From Hofstenia miamia (lineage: Eukaryota; Xenacoelomorpha; Acoela), in assembly GCA_004352715.1 (NCBI GenBank), contig SCFE01000015.1, positions 597,618 to 661,617 on the forward strand: a DNA stretch of 64,000 nt, written 5' to 3'. The notes under the pieces were generated by a model. That model saw only the letters and a list, made by a program, of their open reading frames with translations. It was not told the DNA's origin and made no database searches. Of the stretch, positions 23,023-35,700 are shown piece by piece (the first letter of the stretch is position 1; the number at the start of each line of letters is the position of its first letter). The translations under genes and the position numbers were made by a program.

Positions 23023-23931
23023 GTAAGTCTTTTCTACTAACAAAACTCATAAAATGAACGAGAAAAACGTTTATATTTCTATAATTTAGTATTCCGTTAC
23101 AATGCAATTATTAATCTATTTACAAGAATGTGCATACCGTCTTCAATTTTAAATCATTTAGTAATAATAAATTCTTCAGAATATTTAAAAAAATGCGGTT
23201 GTTTTTCTAAACAAGGGCGCGTTAATCAACTTCAAAACTCTTTACTGTGCAAAACCAAGTTATAAGTAAAGAAACTTTCTTATTACAAAATATTAAGTAA
23301 ACTTTTCTCATAAGATTGTCCCTAAAATCTAAAATATCAATATCCACAGTGCGGGATTTGCTTTTGTTTATCAAAATTTGGATTGCGAATAATTAAAATG
23401 TAGGAATTTATTCTATTCTATCAATTAATTGAAATTTGATCCACTAAGTGCAGTTGGTGAAACATTTCAAATTCTATTGTATTTTCTTTGAAATAGAGAG
23501 AAATGTGAAACAATGAAAATGCATTATTATCGAATTTGCATCAGTGGTGTATCCAGATTTTTAATATTGAATTTTTTCAACTAAAGTACATTATCCAAAA
23601 CATTTAAAAACATTATGACGGTAAAATATTTTAACAATTTCGAGAAGGCTTCCCCACTTCATAGATCACTTAGCAGTGGGGTCCTCCAATAAAAAATCCG
23701 TTGACCTGACTACACTTCTGCTTTCTTTTCAGAGTTGGACATCGGCTCATTACACCAACAGTTTAACTTTAGTTTTTACAAAAATGGCCTAAGACCTGTA
23801 AATTGTGGATTTTGCTTTACATTTGGAATAGGAATTGGGCTATCAATTATATACCAGCAGTGTTCTTTTTAAAAATATCTTGCATTTAATACAATATAAT
23901 CGTACTTTATTAACAATTGACTCCTATTCGA
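23023..23931. other. non-coding (putative intron 1)
   Basis: No exon seen. CAGTGGTGTATCCAGA at about 23542 looks like an isolated hAT end. Confidence 0.45.
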
Positions 23932-24097
23932 GTAGATTTAAGTTCATTTCAATATCTGCCTACCAATGACACTTATAGTTAGATATAATAATAGAATATA
24001 TTTCTTCATATATTGATATATAAAAAATATATTCTTTTATTGTATCTAACTATATGTGTCATTGGTGGCAAATATTGAAATAAACTAGAATCTACAA
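23932..24097. repeat. ~165-bp imperfect hairpin
   Basis: The arms 23932-24003 and 24022-24097 are inverted copies over about 65 bp with scattered mismatches; both contain CCAATGACAC and TAGTTAGATA in inverse orientation. The loop is about 18 bp. Either a foldback MITE or a transcribed hairpin. Confidence 0.85.
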
Positions 24098-24149
24098 CCC
24101 TAATGTACACTTAATGAAAAGGTTTTCATTAAATGTACATTAGGGTTGT
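24094..24149. repeat. near-perfect 56-bp palindrome with a 2-nt loop
   Basis: The 27-bp arms 24094-24120 and 24123-24149 match at 26 of 27 positions around a GG centre. Each arm begins with ACAACCCTAATGTACA. The right arm is also the left end of the neighbouring MITE, so the palindrome may be two element ends meeting head to head. Confidence 0.9.
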
Positions 24150-24410
24150 CCATATTTTGGTAATATCTGAAAATTCCTAAAACATTTTATCAATGATATT
24201 TTGTCGATCTAGTTTCCAAGTCCTGGAAATTACGCAAAAAATGAGAAAAAATATTTTGGCAAAAGAAGATACATCTAATTACTGCAATTTTGAAATAAAA
24301 ATTCAACGATTTTGAGACAGAGATCTAAAATTCAAGCAAAAATGCACCATATCAAAATCTTCGATACCAAATTTTCGCCATGTCCAAAATATTGACAACC
24401 TTAATGTACA
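24134..24410. mobile_element. MITE with TA target and 25-bp inverted repeats
   Basis: The left end 24134-24160 and the inverted right end 24384-24410 share CATTA(A/G)GGTTGTC followed by ATATTTTGG. Each is bordered by TA (TGTA|CATTA and AATG|TACA), as expected for Tc1/mariner-type insertion. About 277 bp, non-coding. Confidence 0.75.
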
Positions 24411-25430
24411 CACGACCTTCAATACCGCCGATATCAACCTCATTACAAATTCACCGATCACTATCTAGCCTGATTAATAAAGCCTCGTCCCAGTCAGTTC
24501 CGGCCTGAAAGTATTACCTATGTACAATTCGGTGTTTCATAAAATAGAATCTATTTGGTAGTTCTACATCCAATTAATGATTTGAAATTTACTGGTTTAG
24601 CAATGTTAGACCTTAGGATTAGGAATGAGATTTGGGTTATTGTTAAAGTCAAGGATACACGTGTGGAAAAACAAACCCAAAATGCTATAAAAGTAGTTAT
24701 TGTACCATTCCAGAAGGTAGCCCTGAACATAATGAACATAAGAAAAATATTTTAGTAGCTTTAAGTACCTTGCTATGCTACCAGTAGTATATATTTTTGA
24801 GGAAAACTTAATTTTTGGATCTTATAGAAAGTTATTTTTGTGGACCTAACTTCTCAGTTGTATATTACTTCGAGCATAGTTATTCTTGTAATAAAACTCA
24901 TTACCATTTTTCTTATTGCTAAGTTTTGAAAAGTATGCTAGCGGTACATTCAATGTGACAACCACTGGTCATGGAAATTCGCAAAGTTTTCATATGGGGG
25001 AGTGGGGGAGGTACATCTCAGTTTTGATCGACTTGAGTGATCAAAAGGGGAGTGACGCCCCACGAAATTTTCAATTATTGACAAAATAAAATCCTTAAAA
25101 AAACTTTAAATTCCACCATGTCTTCCACCTTGCGCACGCTGCTGCTCATGGTATTTTAAAAGTGTTTTAGTCTATTCTTTTGGAGATTAAGGTATTATCT
25201 ACTATTTTATATATACGAAAACAATGTTCAAATTTTCAATGCAAAGTTTTCGCAGTAACATAATTGAACTACATGCAAAAATTCTGAGACGTAATTGAAA
25301 GTATTGTATACTTAAGGATTTCGAATTTGAAAATGTGTAGGAAGTCCGGCTACAAAACTTTCCTCAATGCGGGAAGTTACTTTTCGAGATAAAATTTTCA
25401 CACTCAAAATTCCATCTAGATTATTGAAAT
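24411..25430. other. non-coding
   Basis: No supported gene. Overlapping frames on both strands at 24551-24755 are chance. GC-rich words near 25060-25080 (GGGGAGTGACGCCCC) look like a hAT-end remnant. Confidence 0.45.
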
Positions 25431-25619
25431 TAGTGTTATGCGGCCAAGGCAATTTTCTTGGCTGTAGCCGGCCGTTAGCCGTGATTTTTTGCTATAGTCG
25501 GCGCTTGTTACTACTACTAATTGAAATGAATCTTAGCCGTAAAACAAAATCTTTAACCGCAGCCGCCGTTAGCCACGGCTGCGGCCGGCTAGTTGCTAAG
25601 CCGTGGTCGCAGAACACTA
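25431..25619. mobile_element. 189-bp GC-rich MITE (hAT-like)
   Basis: The ends TAGTGTTATGCGGCCAAGGC (25431) and the inverse of GCCGTGGTCGCAGAACACTA (25619) match at most positions. The flanks ATTGAAAT and ATTGAGCA share 5 of 8 bases, like a decayed 8-bp hAT target duplication. The inside is filled with permuted GCCG/CGGC words and is far richer in GC than the surroundings. Confidence 0.75.
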
Positions 25620-26560
25620 ATTGAGCACACGGTGATAAAGCCTGATGATATCTTCACTTTAATATACTTTTAGAACCAGAGTTTGTATCAAGTTGCTTTC
25701 CTAACGACTAAGGTCGCATCCTATATTTTATGTATGGGTGTTATCAATTTGGAATATGTTTCAATGGTCACTTATCAGGCCTCGTCTACTAGTTCTGTTT
25801 ATATTCGTTTAAACTCGGTCTCATCCTTATCTGCTTTTTAAAGTAAACATTCATTGTTCTAACTCAATATCAGCAGTTTCTTATCGCATCATAACCTTAT
25901 GCTATCTATTAAGTGCAGTCAACAAAATGATGCTTCAGAGCTTCAATATAATAACTGTTTAAATCAATTTTATTTGTTTCGTTTTTAATTGAATCGTAGA
26001 AATTTTCAAATTTCATTTCAAATTAAATCTTTAAGGTTAGGTAATACAGTTGGAGATGGCATATGCTCATCATCGATATTGGGTTGCAACGATTTCATAA
26101 AATTTTTCTTATCCACTGTAATAACGGATTTTTCATAATAGTTTTCCATTACTTATTGTGTAATTAGTGTATGATAATTCAATTTTAAAAAACAACATTG
26201 TTTCGTAGATTAAAAATTGAACCACAACCTTTTCGTATCTTATACTTACATATAAAATATAATTTGAGACTACCAAAATCTAAGGCTTTTTACCCACCTT
26301 TCTTTGAATAAAAGTTTAAGGGGAAAGTGAAGCTTGTTATGTATGTTTACAAAAAGACACAACATACGAATAAAAGGTATTTAAAATCAATCATACATGT
26401 TACAGTAAGATTAAAAACTTCATAAAACAATTATGTTTGAGGAGTTGGTTGGGGTTAGGGTTCGGGTTAGGTTTAGTATTTTTCCAATAAATACATGAAG
26501 TATCTAGGTATTTTATTGTTTTTATTATGTTAGGTATGTGACATACTAATTTCACAATCA

Positions 26561-26629
<69 letters not shown>

Positions 26630-28221
26630 TGCTGTATATATGTCGTTATTAGCATGCTGCAATGTATTGATAGTACAATTGTCTAAGAATATGCAACTGA
26701 TAATAAAGAAATATTCCACAAAATGGAGAATTACATCCTTAAATTTCGGGTTTTGAAAATTAGCATTGAATTTTATAATTTGTTAGATTTGCACTTTTAG
26801 AAGTGAGCCCAATTACTTAGGAGCAAATGTTATTAGCCGTTGAAAAAAATAGATTAATGACATAGAAAGTTTTTGTGAAATGAACTATATAGTTTGTTAA
26901 TGAATCATCAATTGTTAATATGCCTATGAATGTCAGCAATATGTTTTGAAAATATTTCTTAGTAATTAATAAGATTAGTAAGGACTACTAAATACATTAG
27001 TGGTCCTTGACAAAATTCGAAGCTTTTTCAATGAATTCAGCTAAGGTTTGTTTATTTCCAAGAGAAGTGGCATGCCACAAAGTCCAACTTCCTTTAAACT
27101 ATATCATGTTTTGAAATTGCGTTTGTATGAAAACATATCTTGAAATATTGCATGAAGAGATATTGAATACTAAACAGTGATTCAAATATGTAAATATTAG
27201 AGACATGATTATAGATAATGTCTGATAACGACATAACCACGATTCTGATATACATCGTATCTTTCTACAAACACTCGCATTCTTTCAATTCTTATATTCT
27301 CACCATATATATTTCTTCTCACGATTACATTCAAATCTCGTACTCTGAATAAAATACAAACGTTCATCAAATGAGTTATAATTAGTTTTATTGGGTTTTT
27401 ACTACATTCTCAATTATTAGTCTCTTAAAATCAGTGACTCCGTTTTGACTTAAGTTTAATTATTACTTTTGTAAAATATGAATGAATTTTGTATGTAGAG
27501 CACTATTAATAATTTTACCAATAGAACTAGTTTAGTTTTGTGCTAAAAGGTTACAATGCAATTCTAATCAATGTATATTAGTTAAGTCGTATTGCAATCC
27601 ACCGTATTTTTTAGAACTTGATAATATCTTATGCCCATGCAAATGTATTTTCAAAAAGTTTAATTTGACTTTGTAAAATTTTTCCTTTCAAGATAAAGTA
27701 GTATTTAAATTTCTCTCAACAGATGTTATGTTAACCTTTTCGATTATTGGGATTTTCCTTGAATGTAGATTTTAGAAGTTTTAGTGAGTAAAATAGCAAG
27801 TTTGCATTAATTTCGAAAAACTTCGAAAGAACTGCAATTTTTTGCATTTTCTCCTATTGATACAAGATACTTATTTTTCTCACATAATATAAGTTCCAAT
27901 TGACCAATCATGATATGAACAATTTATATTTAAAAGGAAATTCGAATAATCGAATAGTGCTACTCGAAACTCATTATTCGAATTAGTATTCGAATAAACC
28001 AAATTATTCGATTATTTTTAACGAATTATTTATGTTCATATCAAATAAGAAATTATAAAATGCAAAGCAATAGCAGTTATCAAAACGTGTTTCCGTTTAG
28101 AATCTGTACATTCTTAATGGAGTCATTTTACGAAATTTTAATTTTCCTAATTTTTCAAACTTTACAATTATAAAGACTAAAAAAGTTATTTAAGAGGTGC
28201 ACTGGCTAGTAAAACTTTATA
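25620..28221. other. non-coding (putative intron); long (AT)n
   Basis: Contains a 63-bp (AT)n at 26564-26626 and an ATTCGAATA-rich inverted patch at about 27945-28025. No exon identified. Confidence 0.5.
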
Positions 28222-28394
28222 TTTTTTGTAAAAAATAAGTTTTAATATTCATCCCTTCCCTGATTTTCATTGGCTTGACGTCATTTCGTATGTAAAAATG
28301 TAATTTTGAAAGGCGTTTTCTTTGAATTTCATATATGGAATGATGTCATGATGGTAATGATGAGATAAATATTAAAACTTATTTTTTACAAAAT
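28222..28394. repeat. 173-bp inverted-repeat element
   Basis: The arms 28222-28248 and 28369-28394 are inverted copies (ATATTAAAACTTATTTTTTA shared), enclosing about 120 bp that contains a TGACGTCA-like word. Likely a small MITE. Confidence 0.75.
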
Positions 28395-28818
28395 TGACCT
28401 GTTGAGAACAACCATAGATTTTTTGATGAATGAATATTTTTGTAAATCCATATTTTTCTTAAGACGGCTTACATCTTCGTTATTTTTGCCCAGCGCAATG
28501 TAGTGCACTTTGTTTACACCCTGCAATATTTTTATGTCATTTATAATTAAGACTGATGAATGACGTGCAATGACCTAATGATAAGGGAATATGTCGTATT
28601 AAATAAATTTTCCATTCGTTAGAATACAATCAATTAGGTTATCAATCCATGTATCGTTTGATTGACAACAGACAATAAGTTTCAAAATGTGATGTTATCT
28701 TGCATTCATCAAATGTTCAAAAAGCCCAGAAATAGGAGTGTAAATTATGTAAGCACACATTTACTTTACATGTAAGTTTTTCACTTTTCTTATTACATAC
28801 AATCATTTCAATTCACAG

Positions 28819-28841
28819 ATCGAGACCATTCATCATCATTT
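28819..28841 (+). other. candidate 23-nt microexon of the Fog-like gene
   Basis: TTTCAATTCACAG|ATCGAG opens and CATCATTT|GTAAGTT closes a 23-nt segment with strong splice signals at both ends. Read after one incoming base it ends in phase 0 and would join the next candidate exon (29713) to give a serine-rich lead-in to the PVDLS motif. Not demonstrable without transcripts. Confidence 0.4.
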
Positions 28842-29712
28842 GTAAGTTAGTTATCATGTAGTAATCCTTGGACTTTCCACATCTAACAAATGATTTTAAA
28901 AATACAAATGCCAACTTTATTTGGAATATAAGGGATTGTTTGCATTAATCACTTCTGCCATATTTATTTTTGGATATATTTTTTACTGTATGGTTGTCAA
29001 TGGTAACCGGTGATGAGAATTGAATTCTCATTTAATACCGATATCGCTATATTCTAATTTTTGCAATAATGTTACCATCATAATATCCAAGGGTGTTCTG
29101 ATGAACTAAGCGCATGAACCGGCTGGTGCGGTCGCTTCATTAGTCAAGCAAACGCTTGGCCTGTAAGTTTTTACTCCGTGTAAGAAACGGACAGAATCCA
29201 GTAAAATAAATTTCAACTCAGAGTGAGACATGTATGCCATACTAAGGAAGGTGACCTTCAGTATAGACCAAATGAACTCATTTGATTTTGTCAATTGTAT
29301 TTTATACACAAGCCGACTTATATTTTATCAAATTACAGAAAATATAAAAAAATGATATACATCTAATTTTGCAGAAACTTAGACCCAAAACCTGTTTTGG
29401 GAGCTCATGTAGATTATAATGCAATGTAATTACTTTAATGTTATCTAGAAACTCATAGTTTCTTTGATTTTTTAATGTTATAATCCAATAAATTCGAGCA
29501 CATTCAATTACATGATTGTAAACGTCGCCCTTGTTGTCAAAATTATCATAAAAATCAATTAAAGATTTTTATCGACTTTATCAGAAGATAGGTTGACAAA
29601 CATTAAAAGATGTAATCTCCGCTCACATTATAGTTAGTTTAAAAGGTAATTATGCGCTAACTGTTTAGATAAAGCTTTGTTTGATACATCTCATAAAGAA
29701 ATGCTTTGTCAG

Positions 29713-32700
29713 GAAGAACCTGTGGACTTATCAGTGAAAAAGACTAGCAGCCCTTGTAAGTGATTTTCACAACTTTGCCAAACATCATAACACTTTAATT
29801 TTCAACTACTGATAGAAAATATTCACTTGTTTCAATCTATTTTATATTTTTTCGATATTTAGAAATGAAATGAAGATGTTAAATAATGGTATATAATTGT
29901 ATCTATCGGCAGAACGGACGTCAACATAAATTCTGCCAAATTTTTTCAATCAACTTAATTTATTTACTTGTCAATAATCTTGAATTTTAAAGAAGGTATA
30001 GATAATCTTCGAGTTTAGGTCATAGACATTTGCGGCCCGTAGCTGGTCCCGATGTAGTAATATTGGTCCCTATATCTGGTCCCAGGCCCTATGGGTCCTG
30101 GTACGGGACCGGTCCCATACATCTCTAATATATATATATATATATTCCATATAAAAATAAATTTACTTAGAGTCAAACAATTTTCGCTACATAATCATAT
30201 AGCTTCAACAGTGATAAAATTGAGGGAAATTAGGACTAGAACAGCGGGCGCTCCTTGAGAATACATTTACATCTGATGTTTCAAATGCGAAAATTATTGA
30301 ATAGAAACAAAATTGCTACTAATTGCAAATTCAATGAGATTATCAACATAATTGGAAGTATTTGTACCTGCTCGTGTTTTTGTTGAATGAATAATGAAGC
30401 AAGCCAAAAAGGCTTATAGGTAATTTTGACCTATTGTTTGCGCTTCTAGAGTTAAATATGGCTTTACAATAGATGTATGATGTTGAAATGATGTAATTTT
30501 CTACTTAATAGATTGATGTTGCATTTTTTGAAATTATTGCTTCGGCGATTTTGGTGTAATTGGTCTTAGTTGTAATATTAAAATTTTCTTTCTTTTATTG
30601 CTAGTAATGGCAATAAATTTCAGATTTTAAGTTGCTCTTAAGGTGTTCTTTAATTCTAGTTTGTAGAGGTCGCCTTGTTTCCTCAATATATGAAGTTTAA
30701 CCCTTATCACAATTATATTAGTAAACAATGGAGGAAGACAAGTGCATCGGAATAGGATATTTGTTACTGAAAAATGATGAAGTCTTTATTGAATCAATGT
30801 TGTAAATATTTTTGATTCATAATTGTGTAATTTTCTATTGATGTTTTGAATTGATTGTTTTAGATATTTTTCTCGTTGTTGGTAAGCTCCAATATATGTT
30901 TTTTAAGTTGTCTTTATTTTGTTGTTGTGAATTTTATTTGAAGGAATGGTCTATGTATTTTCCTATGAGATGGTGAGGATTTCCATTATTTGAAAGTATT
31001 GAAAAAAATTTTTTCAATTGCTTCAGTAAGAATGGCGTAGTTAGATGTTATAAATATTCTATTGATTAATATTTTAATGGTGTTGATTTTATAGGTTTTT
31101 GTACAATATGAAGCATAGGGTATATATAATGCTTTATTCGTCGATTTATTGTGCCATTTCTATCAATTTTGTCTTTCGTTCTTAGTAGTTCTGAATCAAG
31201 AAATATTAGTTAATTATTTTCTTTTGTTTCATATGTGAATTTGATCGAGTTTAAGTGGTTATTCATACATTTTTTGAATTCATCGAGGTTATTAATGTTC
31301 TTGAATATGCTAAAGATGTCATCAACATGTCGATAGTATAATAATAGTTTCAAGTTTGTCTTTAAATCTTGAATGTTGCTATTTTTAGAGCCTAGAAGTG
31401 AACCATTTATTTGTTGGTACATATTCTTGTTATATAAAAATAGCCAATTTTTGTAGTGATTGAAGAGTAAATGTAGTAATTGTGATTTTTCAGTTGCTAT
31501 AATGTTCATTAAGTTTTCAATATATATATATATATATAATAGTGAGGTCCACTGTATATTAAATCTCCTCATGACTTAACCCTCTATTTACCACACTATT
31601 TATGAGTGCATGAATTTTATATTTTTTGTAGACTGATAGTCCTAATAATGAATTGAGAAAAATGTTTTGAAAAAATTATTTATACTTTACGTTATAAGTT
31701 GCTTCCAAAATGGGAACGTTGGTAAGTTAAGTATCAAAATTAAAATTTCATATTATTTATATAATGTCCTATTTAACAAAGGGAAAATTGAAAATAGAAA
31801 GGAAAAAATTTTGATTGCTGAAAGCAACATGCATTAAACATTTAATGAACAAATATGGCACACAGTATAGCGTTAAAAAAACTCTAACTATTTACATCAA
31901 GGAAGAAGAATTGCTTTATAAGGTCTAATTTTGAATGATGCAGCTTATAACAAAATTTTTTGTGCCATCTTTTATCACAATTTATTTTAAATAAATGGAA
32001 CGACCTCGAAACGTACATATTAAGGTGTCATTGACCTTATCTAATTTTGCCCTTAGGCTGAAGCCGTTGACCTCCTAACTATAATCTTTCCGCTTCATGG
32101 TTTGCTCACACCATCACCTCGTGAAAAGAAAGCTCTTTTATATAAGTTTCAAAGCAATCTTCCACAATGTCCACATAGCAAATAGCATCAAAATGTATGT
32201 ACTATGAAGTTGACTCTGGCCCCCTCTATGGCATTAGGCAAAAAGGGAAGTATAAAAGATGCCATTATATGATTTTCCTTGCCCCTCTCCTCCCTATGGT
32301 AAGGTGCTTGATCTGTAAACATCAAATAGGTCTCATACAGAATCAAAAAAACCTATCAGTGCATTCTATGTTTACTATTTTAATTTTACATATCTATAGA
32401 AAATGTCCCCTTAACTTACCAACGTTCCCGTGTTGGAAAACTTACCTAAATTCGTAGGTTTATGGAGAGTGATCAATTTCTTATTAAAATTTATTGAACA
32501 AAATAATGAAACATATATTCTTCAAACCATTATTTCACCAAAATAAAGGGTTGCAATGCATAGCTTAAATCTAACCGACCAGATTTNTATATATATATAT
32601 ATATATATATATAATTACTAGCATATGGCTAATACAGAGCTGGTTGATAAGGAGTTTTGAGGCAATCTGTTTGTGGAATTAACAATTGACAGTTTGCCCT

Positions 32701-35700
32701 GAGAAATATTCAAAGCGAACATTGAAAGCTACATTGTAGTCGTTCAGTTAGCATGACGTATACGAAATATTTGGAGGTGTTTGCACTGTAAATGGATATA
32801 GTTGCTTAGCAAATAGATGCAAATTTTAATTTTTATCAAAGAGAAAGTACTTTGCCAAATGAGTAAGTTATGTCTTATCTTATCTGTAAGCTATGTATTT
32901 GTTTGCTCTTTTGTATTAAAATGAGCCCTCACATTTAATAAGAAACAAGGAATTCATGTAAAAATCACATACAAGAGCGTTTTCCAATATTTTTTGTTTA
33001 TAACGGTTTTTTACATCAATACAATATTAATAGGAAACGTACTCTTATCATTGGGCTTTGTAACTTTTATTTTGTGTTCAGATAAAAGTTTTTTAATGTA
33101 GTTATGTAAATATTCTATATAATTGGGATAAGCAATACGAGAATACTTAGCCTTTGAAAATATTTTTCATTTGAAAATTTGATGAAGGTTAAAGAAAAAT
33201 TTTGTATTAGTAAAATTTCTTCAAATTTGATAAAAAAGGTTTCATAGAATATGCTCTTGTTATTGTATTGTAATATTTAAGGAGTGCTTGCGCTAAAGGC
33301 AACGACAGCTTAAATTTGTTAATAAGCCTAAAATTGTAAACAGCATGATATTGTAACTCCATTTATTTGAGAGAATAGCATATTAATAGCTCCTTATGAG
33401 TTGTGTTTTATTTACTTATCAACTTGAAACGTACTCTGTGCTTAATTTCAACTCCATAGATTTCATGGTGTTTTCTTCAGCAAGAATATTAATTGTGGGA
33501 GCAATATCGTTAACAGAAATGAAACGTGTGATTACAAAATACATTTTAGAACAAGAACATTCATTCTGTTATTGACATTGAAATAATGCCGATATTTTTC
33601 TGCCTACCTGTATGATTGCTGATATTTTTGACCTTTTCAAAGGATTTTGGTTTACAATACTCGTTTAATTTTAACTAGTTCAAAGGTCCAATTAGAAAAA
33701 TAATGAATAATTAAGAAAGTCGTTGTGAACTTAAATTATTTATGATAAATTCTAAAAACTATTATATGTTATATCCAAATGACAATTATATACATATATA
33801 TATAGATACATTTCACTGACACTTTGAATTGAGAATGTTTACACTACGGTCTGCTAGGTTCGGGCTGAAATCGAGTCGTATCTTCGTTTGATTTTGCATT
33901 ATATTATATTCAACTTCAACTAAATGTTGGATTCAGATTTTTTGTTTTTTTATTTAAGCCAGGTTTGTAAGCTTTCTGGATCTTTTCAATTTAGTAAGTA
34001 GCCATTACAACTCGTGAAATTTCATTTTACTCTATAAAACCTCGCTCCCATCACCGTAACTATACAGCACACGTATTAAGTGAACGTTGATGCATTTATA
34101 AAAGAGCAACTAAATTTGAGATTAGAAAAAATGCAATTTAGTTAAGAATTGTGTCAAGCCGCCAATCTAGAAATGGAAGATATTCACAATACTCATATAA
34201 CAAAGCCTAAGCCGAAAGCCAAAGTTCAATCGTTTCGATATAATTTCATTGGATTTACATACAAATCGGAGTCTTTCGAATATGAGAAAAAAGTAACGAC
34301 GGATCGCATATGAGAATGAATATAAACAGGCTTCGAGTCGGATTCCGCCAACAAACATTCCTTACGAATGTGAACTCTGTTAAAATTGTTTATCTTCCAC
34401 TAAATGAATAAGTATATTTAGTGTTTGGCTTTTAGCAAGTTAAATTTTCGCTGAATCAATTAAGAGTTCTAAACATAGTCGACCGAAGTAGTCATGCTTT
34501 ATGAAAAGTAACGCAAGATAGTGAAATTCATTTAAATAGCTTGCTATATACAAAGATCCATAAAGAGTCTATTTATATCGAGTGATCATTTTAAATTATT
34601 TCAACGCAAGAGCTGCATTTGGGAAATAAGCTGACTGTAAGTATTTAGATATCGTTAAAAAGGAAACACCAGATTTGACTATCTCAGTTGCGGAGAAGAT
34701 ATTCTCAAACACTTCTCTCGTCAAATCGTCAATTTATCAAAACGGATGCGGTTTATCAGAAAGTAGGTTTTATTTGAGATTCCATTCGCTTCAATTTATA
34801 TAACTACCATTAGCTCCTGACATCCAAAAAGTAAACAATCTTCTTAAAATTCATTTTGACTAATTCTGGGAAGAGAATTACATATTTGACAAATCACTGT
34901 TTGTTAGCAAATTGGATCAGTTATTTGAAAATATATTTGTTATAAACAAGGATCGAAACCTAGTCGGAATGCTGAAATTTCTTATCATAGCTAAAGATCA
35001 ATAAATTGTTATGCACAAGACGCTATAGAGTTGTTTTAGATTTCAATTTATGCCATTAATTTAGAAACCTACTATAATTATATTCGATTTGATCAAATTG
35101 CTCTTACATACCCAGTAAATTTATTTTTATCTAAACCAGTGGTTCTTAAAGAGTCCACATGAATTTTAGGGGTCTATGTATCTTTACAATCAAAATTTAG
35201 TAAATTGGGTGGCACGGTGACACTTTGTAGGACCATAGTGCAATTCTAATTCAGAACGATTTTCATAACTGAGAATGGAATTTCTACAGAAATTTGCACT
35301 ATTTTAAAATCTAAAAGCTGTTATATTTTTTATGGCAATTAAGTAAAAGAAAAAACAACGACATTTTCCTTCATAATAAAGCAGCATAATCATTTACTAT
35401 ATTTTTAACATTAACAATTACTCTACTATTTTATTGGTGACTTTTTTTGCGGAGGGGAGTACAGCTAAATAAAAGGAAAAGAAGTCCATGGGTAAAGAAA
35501 GGTTGAAGACCACTGGTCTAAAACATTTCCTGCAAATTTCTAGGCAACCTAATCCAATCAAATTTCAGCATGCAAATTTAATAAAACAATCTTGTTGAAA
35601 TATAGGAATTTCCATTTTATATCCCTGAATATATTGCACTTACAATTTATATTATATTTGAATGGACTGACACATAACTGATTTTTTCTAAGTTTTCCCT

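Noticed and set aside
34320-34376. IPYECELC, start of a zinc-finger-like motif in the Fog intron
   Set aside because: A stop codon follows the second cysteine and no splice donor in a usable phase rescues it.
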